DNA of 64,000 nucleotides from positions 1,488,001 through 1,552,000 of the forward strand of contig NZ_JBEPSM010000001.1 of NCBI RefSeq assembly GCF_040548815.1, given 5' to 3'. The position numbers and the translations under genes were made by a program. This document shows, piece after piece, positions 29,141-38,198 of the stretch. Source of the stretch: Kaistia defluvii. Lineage in GTDB: Bacteria; Pseudomonadota; Alphaproteobacteria; Rhizobiales; Kaistiaceae. Positions within the stretch are counted from its first letter, which is position 1, and every line of letters starts with the position of its first letter. A model generated the notes under the pieces. The model searched no databases and was not told the origin of the DNA. It was given only the letters and a program-made list of their open reading frames with translations.

Positions 29141-29169
29141 CTTCGCCTCTCCCTGGGGGAGAGGTGAAG
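29141..29169. terminator. Palindrome between convergent MFS and rlmE genes
   Basis: 13-bp stem CTTCGCCTCTCCC (29141-29153) / GGGAGAGGTGAAG (29157-29169) with one G-T wobble and a 3-base loop. Position between convergent stops fits a shared terminator, but there is no T-run, and similar CCTCTCCC hairpins occur as interspersed palindromes in Hyphomicrobiales. Confidence 0.45.
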
Positions 29170-29192
29170 GGATCAGCCTCGCACTCAGGCAC

Positions 29193-29957
29193 CTACGGAC
29201 GCCAGGTGCCGTCGTCCTCGGCGGTGTCGCGGGCCTGGGCTTCATCAGCCGCGGTCTTGCGGCCCTTGAAGCCCTTGGCGAGCAGGAACAGCTCGACCGA
29301 GCCGGCGCGGCTGGCCGGCGGCTTGATGTGGTGCACCGAGGCAAAATGCTGCTTCAGCTGGGTCAGCACCGTATTCTCGGCGCCGCCGCGAAACACCTTG
29401 GTCAGGAAGTGGCCGCCCGGCTTCAGCACGCTGATGGCGAAGTCGACCGCGACCTCGCAGAGGAAGATCGTGCGCAGATGGTCGGTCTTCTGGTGGCCCG
29501 TCGTCGGCGCCGCCATGTCGGACAGCACAACATCGGCGCGGGCGCCGAGGGCCTGCTCCAGCAGGGCCGGCGCGTCCTCGTCGAGGAAGTCCTTCTTGAA
29601 CAGGATGACGCCCGGAAGCTCGTCCATCTCCAGATAGTCGATGGCGACGACGCGCTTGTCGTCATCCGTCGAACCGACGCGCTCGACCGCCACCTGCGAC
29701 CAGCCGCCGGGAGCGGCGCCCAGGTCGACCACCCGCATGCCGGGCCCGAGGATGTGGTGCTTGTCGTCGATCTCGATCAGCTTGTAGGCGGCGCGCGAGC
29801 GATAGCCCTCGCGCTTCGAACGCGCGACATAGGGATCGTTCAGCTGGCGCTCCAGCCAACGCTGCGACGAGGCCGTGCGGCCGCGCGAAGTCTTGACGCG
29901 CACAGTGAGCTCGCGCCCGCCGGATCCACGTCCCGAATTGTTCTTGGTGCCGGTCAT
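29193..29957 (-). CDS. rlmE: 23S rRNA (uridine-2'-O)-methyltransferase
   Basis: 254 residues. FtsJ/RrmJ fold: [15 protein letters not shown] with the catalytic lysine, [17 protein letters not shown] (SAM motif I, about residue 75), [14 protein letters not shown] with the catalytic aspartate, [14 protein letters not shown] with the second catalytic lysine, and a glutamate in [13 protein letters not shown]. Methylates U2552 in the 23S A-loop. ATG 29957 follows GGAAGG and overlaps the end of the Ppx/GppA gene by four bases. Confidence 0.93.
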   Translation of the reverse strand: MTGTKNNSGRGSGGRELTVRVKTSRGRTASSQRWLERQLNDPYVARSKREGYRSRAAYKLIEIDDKHHILGPGMRVVDLGAAPGGWSQVAVERVGSTDDDKRVVAIDYLEMDELPGVILFKKDFLDEDAPALLEQALGARADVVLSDMAAPTTGHQKTDHLRTIFLCEVAVDFAISVLKPGGHFLTKVFRGGAENTVLTQLKQHFASVHHIKPPASRAGSVELFLLAKGFKGRKTAADEAQARDTAEDDGTWRP

Positions 29958-31387
29958 GACGGCCTTCCATTCTGCCGATGCGGCGAACGGCGCCACACAC
30001 CGTCTTCCGCCATCATCTCCACCAGTATTCCTTCGCGCAAGCCACGGTCGGCCACCCGAAGCCGCTGGCAAGGCCAACGCCGGCGGATCGCCTCGAGGAT
30101 GGCGCAGCCTGCCAATACCAGATCCGCGCGTTCCTTGCCGATGCAGGGATTGGCGATCCGGGCGGCGTAATCCATGCCGGTCAGCGTATTCATCATCAGG
30201 TTGACTTCGTCGCCCGTCATCCAGGTTCCGTCAACCCGGCGCCGGTCATAGCGCTCGAGGCCGAGATGCACGCCGGCGAGCGTCGTCACGGTGCCGGAGG
30301 TGCCCAGCATGTGCAGATTGCCCGCCGCGACCGCCTGGTCCAGCGCGTCCGCCTCCGGGAAATCCCGCAGCATGTCGGTCACTTCCGCGACCATCGCCTC
30401 GAACACCTCGGTCGTCACCAACTCGCCGCCATGGCGCTCGCTCAGCGTCACCACGCCAACCGGCAGCGAGGCCCAGGTGCGGATCCGATCTGACATGCGC
30501 CGGCGCCGTGCCTCGGCCGGACGGGTCAGGTCGATCCAGACCAGTTCGGACGACCCACCACCAATGTCGAACAGCAGGGCGCCGTTCGAATTCGGGTCGA
30601 TCAGCGAGGCGCAGCCGGATACGGCGAGCCTCGCCTCGGTCTCGCGCGAGACGATCTCCAGCACCAGGCCGGTCTCGCTGCGCACGCGCTCGAGAAAGAT
30701 CGCGCCATTCTCGGCCGATCGGCACGCTTCCGTGGCGATCAGCCGGGCGCGTACGACGCCGCGATCCGCCAGCTTGGAACGGCAGATGCGAAGGGCGTCC
30801 ACCGCCCGGTCCATCGCCGCTTCGCCCAGACGGCCGCTACGGCCGACACCCTCGCCGAGCCGGACGATGCGCGAAAACGCATCGACGACGCGAAACCCCC
30901 GCTCGCGCGGCTGCGCGATCAGCAGGCGGCAATTATTGGTTCCAAGATCCAGCGCCGCATAAAGCGCATCCGGCGCCGTCTCGGCGCGCGGACGCAGTTC
31001 GGGACGCGCAGATGGGCGCGCCTCGTTGCCCTGCGGCGATCGGGCTGGATTGCCAGCGGGACGCGCGTATCCGGCATGGCCGGGTCGCGCTCCGCCATTC
31101 ACCGGAGGGCGAGACCCTGAGTCCCGCTCCGTCGCACCGGAACGCGCCGCTTCGGCGAGCTTGCCGTTTCCGGCCTTCGCGTCGGCGGGCTTTTGCCCCG
31201 ATGCATAGACAGGCCCGCGCTTCTTGCGCCGCCTGCCCTTCTTCTTGCCGACGCGTCCTGGGCCATTGCCCGTATGGGCCTGGCCAGAACCATCGGCGGT
31301 CCCGACATGGTTCCGTGGCGTGGCCACGGAATCACTGACGGGCGCACCGGACTCCGCGATCAGCGGATCCTCGCCCGAGATTGTCAC
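29954..31387 (-). CDS. Ppx/GppA exopolyphosphatase-family phosphatase with long basic N-terminal extension
   Basis: About 477 residues. The C-terminal 330 residues are a normal Ppx/GppA phosphatase: [16 protein letters not shown] phosphate loop, [40 protein letters not shown]. Expected to hydrolyse polyphosphate or pppGpp. The first roughly 140 residues are low complexity, rich in Gly, Arg, Lys, Pro and Ala (for example [11 protein letters not shown]) and look disordered. GTG 31387 was chosen because GAAGGA lies six bases before it; the frame stays open to 31489. Overlaps rlmE by ATGA, so the two are coupled. Confidence 0.85.
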   Translation of the reverse strand: MTISGEDPLIAESGAPVSDSVATPRNHVGTADGSGQAHTGNGPGRVGKKKGRRRKKRGPVYASGQKPADAKAGNGKLAEAARSGATERDSGSRPPVNGGARPGHAGYARPAGNPARSPQGNEARPSARPELRPRAETAPDALYAALDLGTNNCRLLIAQPRERGFRVVDAFSRIVRLGEGVGRSGRLGEAAMDRAVDALRICRSKLADRGVVRARLIATEACRSAENGAIFLERVRSETGLVLEIVSRETEARLAVSGCASLIDPNSNGALLFDIGGGSSELVWIDLTRPAEARRRRMSDRIRTWASLPVGVVTLSERHGGELVTTEVFEAMVAEVTDMLRDFPEADALDQAVAAGNLHMLGTSGTVTTLAGVHLGLERYDRRRVDGTWMTGDEVNLMMNTLTGMDYAARIANPCIGKERADLVLAGCAILEAIRRRWPCQRLRVADRGLREGILVEMMAEDGVWRRSPHRQNGRPS

Positions 31388-31755
31388 ATCAAATCCTTCG
31401 GCTGCGCGGACACAGGGCAAAATGAGCCCGGCGCGCAGCTCATCGCGTGCCTTGTTGGGGCTGAGTGTAGCAGCAAGCAGCGACGGCACAAGCGCAGGCC
31501 GGCAATGAGCTTTGCCGGCAAGGCGGTCCGGCCCGCCGGGCTCCGGCGCCAGATGGCGGACTCGTCATGCTTAACGGATTCCTTCCGCTTCTTGGAAAAG
31601 CCACAAATTGCCGTTCTTTGAAGGCAAGTGCAGCTGCGCCAAGCGAGCCGATCGCACGCATTTCGGGAGGTGGGTTGCCTCATCGGCCTTGGCGTGAGAG
31701 TTTTATCGAACGATTAACCAGGCTTGGAGCCTCCTTGATCCGACTATCAAACCCG
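31388..31755. other. Divergent intergenic region, Ppx/GppA and lytic transglycosylase genes
   Basis: 368 bases. Contains the upstream continuation of both flanking open frames but no Shine-Dalgarno or family match to support longer proteins. I found no confident promoter, repeat or RNA structure. Confidence 0.3.
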
Positions 31756-32913
31756 ATGCGCTCGCGATCCCGCCGCATCCAGCCTGCCCTTTCCGGGTGG
31801 ATGCGTGGCCTGATCGGCCTGTCGCTGGGACTGCTGCTCCCGGCCGTGGCCCTTGCTGATGACAGCACGTCGCGCGAGCTCATCGAGGCCCGCATCGCCT
31901 ATTACGCCAAGACCTACAACGTGCCGGTCGACCTGCTGCGAAAAGTGGTCCGCACCGAAAGCACTTTCAATCCCGCGGCGCGCAACGGTCCCTATTGGGG
32001 CCTGATGCAGATCCGGCATAACACCGCCCAGGGCCTCGGCTACCAGGGTTCGCCCACCGGCCTTCTCGACGCGGAAACCAACCTGATCTATGGCGGCGCC
32101 TATCTGGCCAATGCCTATATCGTCGCCGGCGGCAACGCCGCCCGCGCCCACAGCCTCTACAAGAGCGGCTATTACTACGAGGCGAAGCGCAAGCGCTTGC
32201 TGTCGAAACTGATCAAGGTTCCGATGGGCACGACGCCGGTGCTGGTCGCCGGCAAGATCGTCACCCGCCCGTCGAACAAGTCCATGCTGGCGCTCGCCGC
32301 CCCGGTCGCCGCAACGCCGGCGGCGCAGAAGGCGCCGACGGCAAAGCTGGTGCTGGCCGAGGGCGCCAAGCCCGATATCGCCGCCGAGGCGGACGCAGCC
32401 TCGGTCGCCGTCGCGACGGCCATGGCGCCCGTCCCCCTGCGCAAGCCCGTCGTCGCCGCCCCTGTCGTCGAGATGGCGGCCATCGTCCCGCCGATCCTGC
32501 CGCGTCCCCGGCCCGCCACGTCGGTGCAGGTCGCGACCAGCCAGGATGCCGACGGCAAGGAAACCAAGGGATCGGCCGCGGCCCCGGTTCGCGGGCTGCT
32601 CTACGCGACCGCGATCCTGCCGCCTTCGAAGGTCATCCGGCCCGACTATGCCGAGCAGACCCTCGCCCAGCCGGAATTGGCGCTGGCCAGCGCGTCGTCG
32701 TCGCGCTTCGCCAAGGATGCGACGGCCATAGCCTTCGCGACGCCCTCGCAGGCACGGCTTTCCGCCGCTCACAAGCTGCCAGCCGCCATTCGCATCGCCT
32801 CGACCGATGATGGCATCCGCTCCGATGCGCCCGGCTGCTGCCGGATGGATGCGCCCGTCGACGCAGCCGCCGCTCCCCTGCCCCGCGCCCGCCCCGCCCA
32901 CAAGGCCAACTGA
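31756..32913 (+). CDS. Lytic transglycosylase (SLT domain)
   Basis: About 385 residues. Signal peptide ending at VALA, then an SLT domain: LLRKVVRTESTFNPAARNG with the catalytic glutamate, GLMQIRHNTAQGLGYQG, LLDAETNLIYGGAYLANAY, ARAHSLYKSGYYYEAKR. Cleaves peptidoglycan glycan strands in the periplasm. The remaining about 220 residues are Ala/Pro-rich with no recognised domain and end with CC and PRARPAHK. The frame is open to 31567; ATG 31756 or 31801 both give a signal peptide, and 31756 was taken with reserve. Confidence 0.82.
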   Translation: MRSRSRRIQPALSGWMRGLIGLSLGLLLPAVALADDSTSRELIEARIAYYAKTYNVPVDLLRKVVRTESTFNPAARNGPYWGLMQIRHNTAQGLGYQGSPTGLLDAETNLIYGGAYLANAYIVAGGNAARAHSLYKSGYYYEAKRKRLLSKLIKVPMGTTPVLVAGKIVTRPSNKSMLALAAPVAATPAAQKAPTAKLVLAEGAKPDIAAEADAASVAVATAMAPVPLRKPVVAAPVVEMAAIVPPILPRPRPATSVQVATSQDADGKETKGSAAAPVRGLLYATAILPPSKVIRPDYAEQTLAQPELALASASSSRFAKDATAIAFATPSQARLSAAHKLPAAIRIASTDDGIRSDAPGCCRMDAPVDAAAAPLPRARPAHKAN

Positions 32914-33043
32914 GCCACTTCCAGGCCTGACGACAGCTTGACCCAGGATCGTCCCGATGCCTAGCTGACGTCATCCGGCACGGGCCGGTTGCGATCGAGA
33001 CCCCATCCGCAAGAGACGGGGCTCGTGACGGGAGGGACGGAGC

Positions 33044-33523
33044 ATGAGAACCTTCACCGAAGGCGGCACGATGCAGGTCGCCTATGTCGTCCGCGATCTC
33101 GAAGCGGCGATGAAGCGTCACTGGGACATCTTCAAGATCGGCCCCTGGGACATCTACCAGTTCGAACCCGGCAAGGTTCAGAACTATTTCTATCGCGGCA
33201 AGCCGGCGACGCACACCTGCCTGATCGCGGTCGCCTGGAGCGGCGACACCCAGCTCGAACTGATGCAGCCGCTGACCGGCTACAGCATCTATGACGAGCA
33301 TCTCGAAAAGCACGGCGAAGGCCTGCACCACATCAAGCTGTTCTACGCGGATTGCCAGAAGGCGGTCGAGACCTTCACCCGGAAAGGCTATCCGGTGATC
33401 CAGAGCGGCCGGATCGACGAGGACGAGCACTACTATCTCGATACCGAGAAGGACTTTGGCTACATCGTCGAACTCGGCAATGCCGGCCGGATCCGTCCGG
33501 CCGAGCGCCGCTACCCGGCCTGA
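33044..33523 (+). CDS. VOC-superfamily protein (glyoxalase / methylmalonyl-CoA epimerase-like)
   Basis: 159 residues with paired beta-alpha-beta-beta-beta units: MQVAYVVRDLEAAMKRHWDIFKIGPW at the start, GEGLHHIKLFYADCQKAVETFTRKGYPV in the second half, and a terminal YIVELGN supplying a metal-site glutamate. Substrate not predictable; the closest informal match is to methylmalonyl-CoA epimerase-like enzymes. GGAG before ATG 33044. Confidence 0.8.
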   Translation: MRTFTEGGTMQVAYVVRDLEAAMKRHWDIFKIGPWDIYQFEPGKVQNYFYRGKPATHTCLIAVAWSGDTQLELMQPLTGYSIYDEHLEKHGEGLHHIKLFYADCQKAVETFTRKGYPVIQSGRIDEDEHYYLDTEKDFGYIVELGNAGRIRPAERRYPA

Positions 33524-33620
33524 CGCCGCCTCGTCGGCGCGCACGGACACTAAGGCCCCCTTGCGATCCGGTGCCGCAGCCGCCACCTGTCGGTGGCCAT
33601 TGCATGCATCGGAGCGACAC

Positions 33621-34607
33621 ATGACTTTCAACGGGCTCTGGGCGACGAAGACGGGCGACGCGGTTTCCGTCGCCCTTGTCGGCCTCGAAGACGACCAGCT
33701 GATGGATGGCGACGTCACCGTCGCCGTCGATTATTCCACCGTCAATTACAAGGACGGGCTGGCCGTCACGGGCCGCGGCGCGATCATCCGAAAATTCCCG
33801 CTGATCCCGGGCATCGACCTCGCCGGCACGGTCGAGAGCTCGCGCAATCCCGGCTTCAAGCCCGGCGACCGGGTCGTGCTGAACGGCTTCGAGCTAAGCA
33901 TGACGCATCATGGCGGCTATGCGCAGCGCGCCCGCGTGCCTGCCGAATGGCTTGTGAAGCTGCCCGATACCATTTCCGCGAAGGAGGCGATGGCGATCGG
34001 CACCGCGGGCTACACGGCGATGCTGAGCGTGCTGGCGCTGGAGCATGGCGGCATCACGCCCGATCGCGGTCCGGTGCTGGTGACGGGCGCCTCCGGCGGG
34101 GTCGGCTCGATCTCGGTGGCGCTGCTTTCCAAGCTCGGCTACCGCGTCATCGCCTCAACCGGCCGCCTGCAGGAGGCGGACTATCTGAAGCGGCTCGGCG
34201 CCACGGAGATCCTCGACCGGGCCACGCTTTCGGCCCCCGGCGCGCCGATCGCCGCGCCGAAATGGGCCGGCGCCATCGACAGCTGCGGCGGACATACGCT
34301 TGCCAACGTGCTGGCGCAGACCGACTATCGCGGCACGGTGACCGCCTGCGGACTTGCCGACAGCATGGAGCTTCCCGCCGCCATGCATCCGTTCATCCTG
34401 CGAAACGTGACGCTGGCCGGCATCGATTCCGTCAATGCGCCGCAGTCTGTCCGCCAGATCGCCTGGAGCCGGCTGGCAACCGATCTGGACCTCGGCAAGC
34501 TGGAAACGACCCTGCAGGAGATCGGCCTCGCCGACGTGACGCGAGTCGCGGCCGACATCCTCGAAGGCAAGGTTCGCGGCCGCACGCTGGTCGACGTCAA
34601 CCGCTGA
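33621..34607 (+). CDS. acuI: MDR-family NADPH oxidoreductase (acrylyl-CoA reductase AcuI/YhdH-like)
   Basis: 328 residues, zinc-free medium-chain reductase. VDYSTVNYKDGLAVTGRG, FPLIPGIDLAGTVESS, the NADPH site VLVTGASGGVGSISVALLSKLGY (about residues 152-174) and the end LEGKVRGRTLVDVNR are all AcuI/YhdH features. Reduces acrylyl-CoA to propionyl-CoA in characterised members, which detoxifies acrylate. GGAG eight bases before ATG 33621; the longer frame from 33456 overlaps the VOC gene and was rejected. Confidence 0.85.
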   Translation: MTFNGLWATKTGDAVSVALVGLEDDQLMDGDVTVAVDYSTVNYKDGLAVTGRGAIIRKFPLIPGIDLAGTVESSRNPGFKPGDRVVLNGFELSMTHHGGYAQRARVPAEWLVKLPDTISAKEAMAIGTAGYTAMLSVLALEHGGITPDRGPVLVTGASGGVGSISVALLSKLGYRVIASTGRLQEADYLKRLGATEILDRATLSAPGAPIAAPKWAGAIDSCGGHTLANVLAQTDYRGTVTACGLADSMELPAAMHPFILRNVTLAGIDSVNAPQSVRQIAWSRLATDLDLGKLETTLQEIGLADVTRVAADILEGKVRGRTLVDVNR

Positions 34608-34625
34608 CCCCGAGGCGATAGCCCG

Positions 34626-35147
34626 TTATCCGGATGGCTCGGCCGGGCCGTCCGGATCGAAGGTGTAGCGGAAGTCGCAATGCTCGGCGCCTTCCATCAG
34701 CGTCTGCGTGCGCTGAAAGGCGATGCGCGGGTCGTAGCCCTGGCAGAACACGCCATCGCGATTGCACGACAGCAGATGGCCGATCGTCCCCAGGCCCATC
34801 TCGCGATAGGTCTCGGCATAGCGGCAGCGACGGACATTGTAATCGAACTGGGTGTCCGTCGCCCGCAACACCTCGATCTCCAGGGCATCGTCCTGGGTCC
34901 AGAGCGACAGCAGGTCCTGGAAGGTACGAAGGCTGGTGCCGCCCTCGGTCCGCTCGGCAAAGGCGCGGCCGGCATCGATCGCCGCCTGGCTGATCGCGGT
35001 GTCGAGAATGGCCTGCGCCCGTGCCTCGCCGATTTCCCGCACCATGCCGGCATAGATCGGCGCGATGATCGCCGCTTCGATGCGCCGACGCTGAAGGATG
35101 CCGATCTCGCCCTCGGTCGCCGTCGCTCCGATTTCCGTATCCGCCAT
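34626..35147 (-). CDS. L-2-amino-thiazoline-4-carboxylate (ATC) hydrolase-family protein
   Basis: 173 residues matching the ATC-hydrolase family pattern: RTFQDLLSLWTQDDALEIEVLRATDTQFDYNV (in parts, about residues 73-104), RCRYAETYREMGLGTIGHLLSCNRDGVFCQGYDP. Three cysteines in the C-terminal half are family-typical. The name comes from the cysteine-producing hydrolase of Pseudomonas; most members have unknown substrates. GAGG before ATG 35147. Convergent with the acuI-like gene, 18 bases apart. Confidence 0.75.
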   Translation of the reverse strand: MADTEIGATATEGEIGILQRRRIEAAIIAPIYAGMVREIGEARAQAILDTAISQAAIDAGRAFAERTEGGTSLRTFQDLLSLWTQDDALEIEVLRATDTQFDYNVRRCRYAETYREMGLGTIGHLLSCNRDGVFCQGYDPRIAFQRTQTLMEGAEHCDFRYTFDPDGPAEPSG

Positions 35148-35314
35148 GGCTCACCTCTACAAGAACTGCCGCCGCCCATCGCCGGGATGGAAGGGCAATC
35201 ATAGGCCCGAATCCGGCGAACGGTCAGCCTCGGGAGCCGCGGCATCCGACCTCAGAGCGACCGTCGGCTCGCAGGCATCGCGTGACAGGTGCCGCAGCCC
35301 GCTCCAGGCGGTAG

Positions 35315-35354
35315 AAACCACGCCCCCCGACGCGAGGGTCGCAGGGCGTGGTTT
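35315..35354 (-). terminator. Probable terminator after the Ntn hydrolase gene
   Basis: AAACCACGCCC (35315-35325) pairs with GGGCGTGGTTT (35344-35354), an 11-bp stem with an 18-base loop, 20 bases past the stop of the gene at 35375 on the minus strand. The T-tract is limited to the stem's own TTT. Confidence 0.55.
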
Positions 35355-35374
35355 GGTTTGGCGGATAGCCGCGC

Positions 35375-36493
35375 TCAGGCGGCCTTTGGCGGCGCCATCA
35401 GCATCGCCGTCGCGTCAGAGGCGATGCCTTCCAGCTTCTGGAGCGGCAGCACGAGCGGCGCCTTCACGTCGGCGAGCGCTTTCAGATCAATGGCCGTGAA
35501 ATTGAGGCTGCGATAGTCCCGCACGAAGAAGATCTTGCGATCCAGGTCGGAGAGGCTGGTCCAGCAGGTGAACTCCGTCGCGTAGGGCGCATCGGCCTTC
35601 TCCTGCAGGCCCTCGACCTCCATATGGCCGCCGCCCTGCGCCGGATAATCGATGGAAACGCCCCGCGGCCGGTCGAAATTGTTCATCACATGGGCGAGCG
35701 TCTTGACCGCGAGGTCAGGCGTGGCCGCCCTCTCCGCGAACTGGGCGTAGAAAACGGCGCGAACGAAGCGGCCGACCGAGGTATTGGAGGCCGGCAATCC
35801 GGCCGTGGCGATGCCGGAATCCGGCTGCCGGGCCTGGTAGCTTCCGAAGGTGGCGGAGGATTGATCGACATTGGTGATGAAGGTGTAATTGTCGAGATTG
35901 GTCAGGTGCCAGCTGAACTTCGGTCCATTGGTCATGACGCCGACCGGGTTGTCGTAGACCGACATGACGCCATGGTCGAACTCGATCACCAGCGACGCGC
36001 CGGTCGCGTCATGCACGACGTAATGGAACGGCGAGACGACGCCACCGAGCAGGGCGAGCGGCTGCAGCTCGATCGGCTGCTTTTCCAGCGCCGCCTTGAC
36101 CTCGGCCACCGAGGCGAACTGGCCGAGCGCCCAGCTGCCAAGATCGGAGGCCGAAAGCACGGATTGGGTGATATCCGCCGATTTCTGCGCGCCGGCCGCC
36201 GTCGGATAGGACAGCAGACTGAAGGTCAGGCCCTGATCGTTGAGGCCCTCAAGCACCTTGAGATCGGCAAGGCCGATCGGCGCCTCGGGCGTCGGCACGC
36301 GACAGGGCATGGCGACCGCGAGGACGCCGAAGCGGGCGGCGTAGGTAAGCGATGCCTTGCCGTCGACCTCCGAGATGGTCTCGTAGCCCGGCGGGAAATA
36401 GGTGACCTGGTAGGGCAGATCGACCGTGAGTTCGAGCGTCCGGCCGAAATAGACCTTGCCGCTGGCATCCTTGTAACCGAGGGACGTGCACAT
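35375..36493 (-). CDS. Choloylglycine hydrolase / penicillin V acylase-family Ntn hydrolase
   Basis: 372 residues. Begins Met-Cys2, so loss of Met exposes the catalytic N-terminal cysteine; GRTLELTVDL supplies the conserved arginine (residue 18), FSWHLTNLDNY and VRAVFYAQFAERA are further family blocks. Cleaves linear amide bonds: bile-salt conjugates, penicillin V or N-acyl-homoserine lactones, depending on the member. There is no signal peptide, so it is cytoplasmic, unlike many Gram-negative relatives. It is divergent from a LuxR-type autoinducer-binding regulator 590 bases away, which raises signal-lactone acylase as a candidate role. Confidence 0.85.
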   Translation of the reverse strand: MCTSLGYKDASGKVYFGRTLELTVDLPYQVTYFPPGYETISEVDGKASLTYAARFGVLAVAMPCRVPTPEAPIGLADLKVLEGLNDQGLTFSLLSYPTAAGAQKSADITQSVLSASDLGSWALGQFASVAEVKAALEKQPIELQPLALLGGVVSPFHYVVHDATGASLVIEFDHGVMSVYDNPVGVMTNGPKFSWHLTNLDNYTFITNVDQSSATFGSYQARQPDSGIATAGLPASNTSVGRFVRAVFYAQFAERAATPDLAVKTLAHVMNNFDRPRGVSIDYPAQGGGHMEVEGLQEKADAPYATEFTCWTSLSDLDRKIFFVRDYRSLNFTAIDLKALADVKAPLVLPLQKLEGIASDATAMLMAPPKAA

Positions 36494-37084
36494 CTCAGCA
36501 CTGTTCTCCGCATGCAGTCAGATTGAAAAGAAGTTCGCGCCGCCTGGGATGCGACGCGGGAAGCGGCTGCCCGCCGGGCCGAGAGGCATGACGCCGGCCT
36601 GCGGCCGCCACGGGGTCGGAAGTCACGTCAGGGCCTCCTCAGGCAGTACCCATTCCGTACGGGCCGATCGTCCAAGCCAAGGCTGCCGATCCGTCTCCGC
36701 AATCCCATCATGCCCCTATCCGGCGACGGCGAGATGGCGCCGACGCCGTCCGCCCCGTCGCGGTGCGGTTGCAATGTACCGCCCACCACAGCCAGCGCCA
36801 AGCGCTTAGGATATCCACAACCGAGGTCGCACCGCCCGGAACGCGACGAGCCGCATTTGAGCGGGAAACAACACGCCCAGCATCAAATGCAGAAAGAATG
36901 CCGCTACGGAACACTGCTAGTCTTGGCTCCAAATCTAGCCAGACCAAGCCCTTCAGATCAACCGACTGGATAAACAGTTGCCAATCCCAGGTTGCCCTGA
37001 TAGGCGCCAGGTTGTATTCTTCACGCACTGCGCAGGAACCAAAAATACTTCAAAAACTGAAATAAGATAGCAAGGAGGCACTGC
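36494..37084. other. Divergent intergenic region between Ntn hydrolase and LuxR-type genes
   Basis: 591 bases without a supported gene. Just upstream of the LuxR gene is a direct repeat CCAGGTTG at 36987-36994 and 37007-37014, exactly 20 bp apart (two helical turns), a possible regulator site. No canonical lux-box palindrome was seen. The last 60 bases are AT-rich. Confidence 0.35.
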
Positions 37085-37801
37085 TTGAGCTTACTTCACT
37101 TGACCTCAAGAGCTGTTGCCGGAATTTCCGGCGCAGGTGACAAGGAAGAGTTAAGGGCAGCTCTCTATGCGGCGGTACAGTCGCTGGGATTCGACAGTTT
37201 CAATATCGCGTTCGAGAAGAGCGCCAAGCGCGAATTCATGACCGAGCCGACCTTGACCATTTGGTCCTACGACGATCTGGTCGCCTATGCTGGCGATGGC
37301 TGGGCGGAGCGCGATCCCCTGCTCGACTATGCCGCGACGGGCACCGATCCGCTCTACTGGCAGGCGCCGAGTTGGAATCAGAACGGCCACCCCGACTATT
37401 ATGAATACATAAAACACGTTGGAGTTTTCGGCGGCCTGACGGTCCCGTTGCCGGGAAGCCCGGACAAGCTCGGCGCGCTGACCCTGCTTTCCTTGGCCGA
37501 CCGCAAGCACGACAAGGACGTGACGCATGCCGTCTCGATCGTCGCCATGATGGCCAGGGCCAAGGCCGCCGCCGTCGGCCTGGCGTCCGGCCAGGAATCC
37601 GGCGCGAGCGCCAAGTTTCGCGCGCTGTCCTCGCTGCAGCGCGAAATTCTCAAATGGATGGCGAACGGCAAATCGAACGTCGAGATCGCCGTGATCGTCT
37701 CGCAGTCAAAGCGCTCGATCGACTACCACGTGATCGAAATCCTGAAGAAGCTCGAGGTAAGCTCTCGAGCCCAAGCGGCCGCGATCTACGCGGCGCTGTA
37801 A
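37085..37801 (+). CDS. LuxR-family regulator with autoinducer-binding domain (solo)
   Basis: 238 residues. N-terminal autoinducer-binding domain with the expected aromatic and acidic positions (TIWSYDDLVAYAGDGWAERDPLL, about 56-78, including the conserved Asp-Pro, and PLYWQ). C-terminal LuxR helix-turn-helix with LSSLQREILKWMANGKSNVEIAVIVSQSKRSIDYHVIEILKKL. Starts with TTG at 37085, seven bases after a strong AAGGAGG. No luxI synthase is in the window, so it looks like a solo receptor, sensing self-made signals from elsewhere in the genome or foreign signals. Confidence 0.88.
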   Translation: MSLLHLTSRAVAGISGAGDKEELRAALYAAVQSLGFDSFNIAFEKSAKREFMTEPTLTIWSYDDLVAYAGDGWAERDPLLDYAATGTDPLYWQAPSWNQNGHPDYYEYIKHVGVFGGLTVPLPGSPDKLGALTLLSLADRKHDKDVTHAVSIVAMMARAKAAAVGLASGQESGASAKFRALSSLQREILKWMANGKSNVEIAVIVSQSKRSIDYHVIEILKKLEVSSRAQAAAIYAAL

Positions 37802-38198
37802 GACGCACAGGCCGAAGTAGACAGCAGGCCCTCGGAAATCCCGATTGCGCCAGAATCCGAGTAATCCCCTACGTCAGCATTGTCAACGGCCCGGCAACGG
37901 TGGCAGGATGGAGAGACAGGTTCACGGCTGAGGCGCCTTCTACGGCGACTTGGAATACTCCGGGAATCCGACTGCCATACGGAAGCATTCGGGTGGCGAG
38001 ACGATCACGGTCCCGAACCCGTCATAGCCAATTCACGGACCTATCACGCAGCCCAGTTCTCTGTCGTCGCGACACATCCATGCAATGCGACCGCCGCCTC
38101 ATTCTGGAAACGCAGGAGAGGGTCATGAAGATCTCCCGAGGGATCGCAGCATCCCCGAAAGCCTGGGCCGGGCCCGTCTTGTGCGCCGGGGCAAGCCA
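37802..38198. other. Intergenic region upstream of the formylglycine-generating enzyme
   Basis: 397 bases. Several short open frames exist on both strands, none with a family match or a good Shine-Dalgarno. No repeat or RNA structure was recognised. Confidence 0.3.

Noticed and set aside
36960..37084. lux box upstream of the LuxR gene
   Set aside because: Only a direct repeat is present; no 18-20-bp inverted repeat of the lux-box type was seen.
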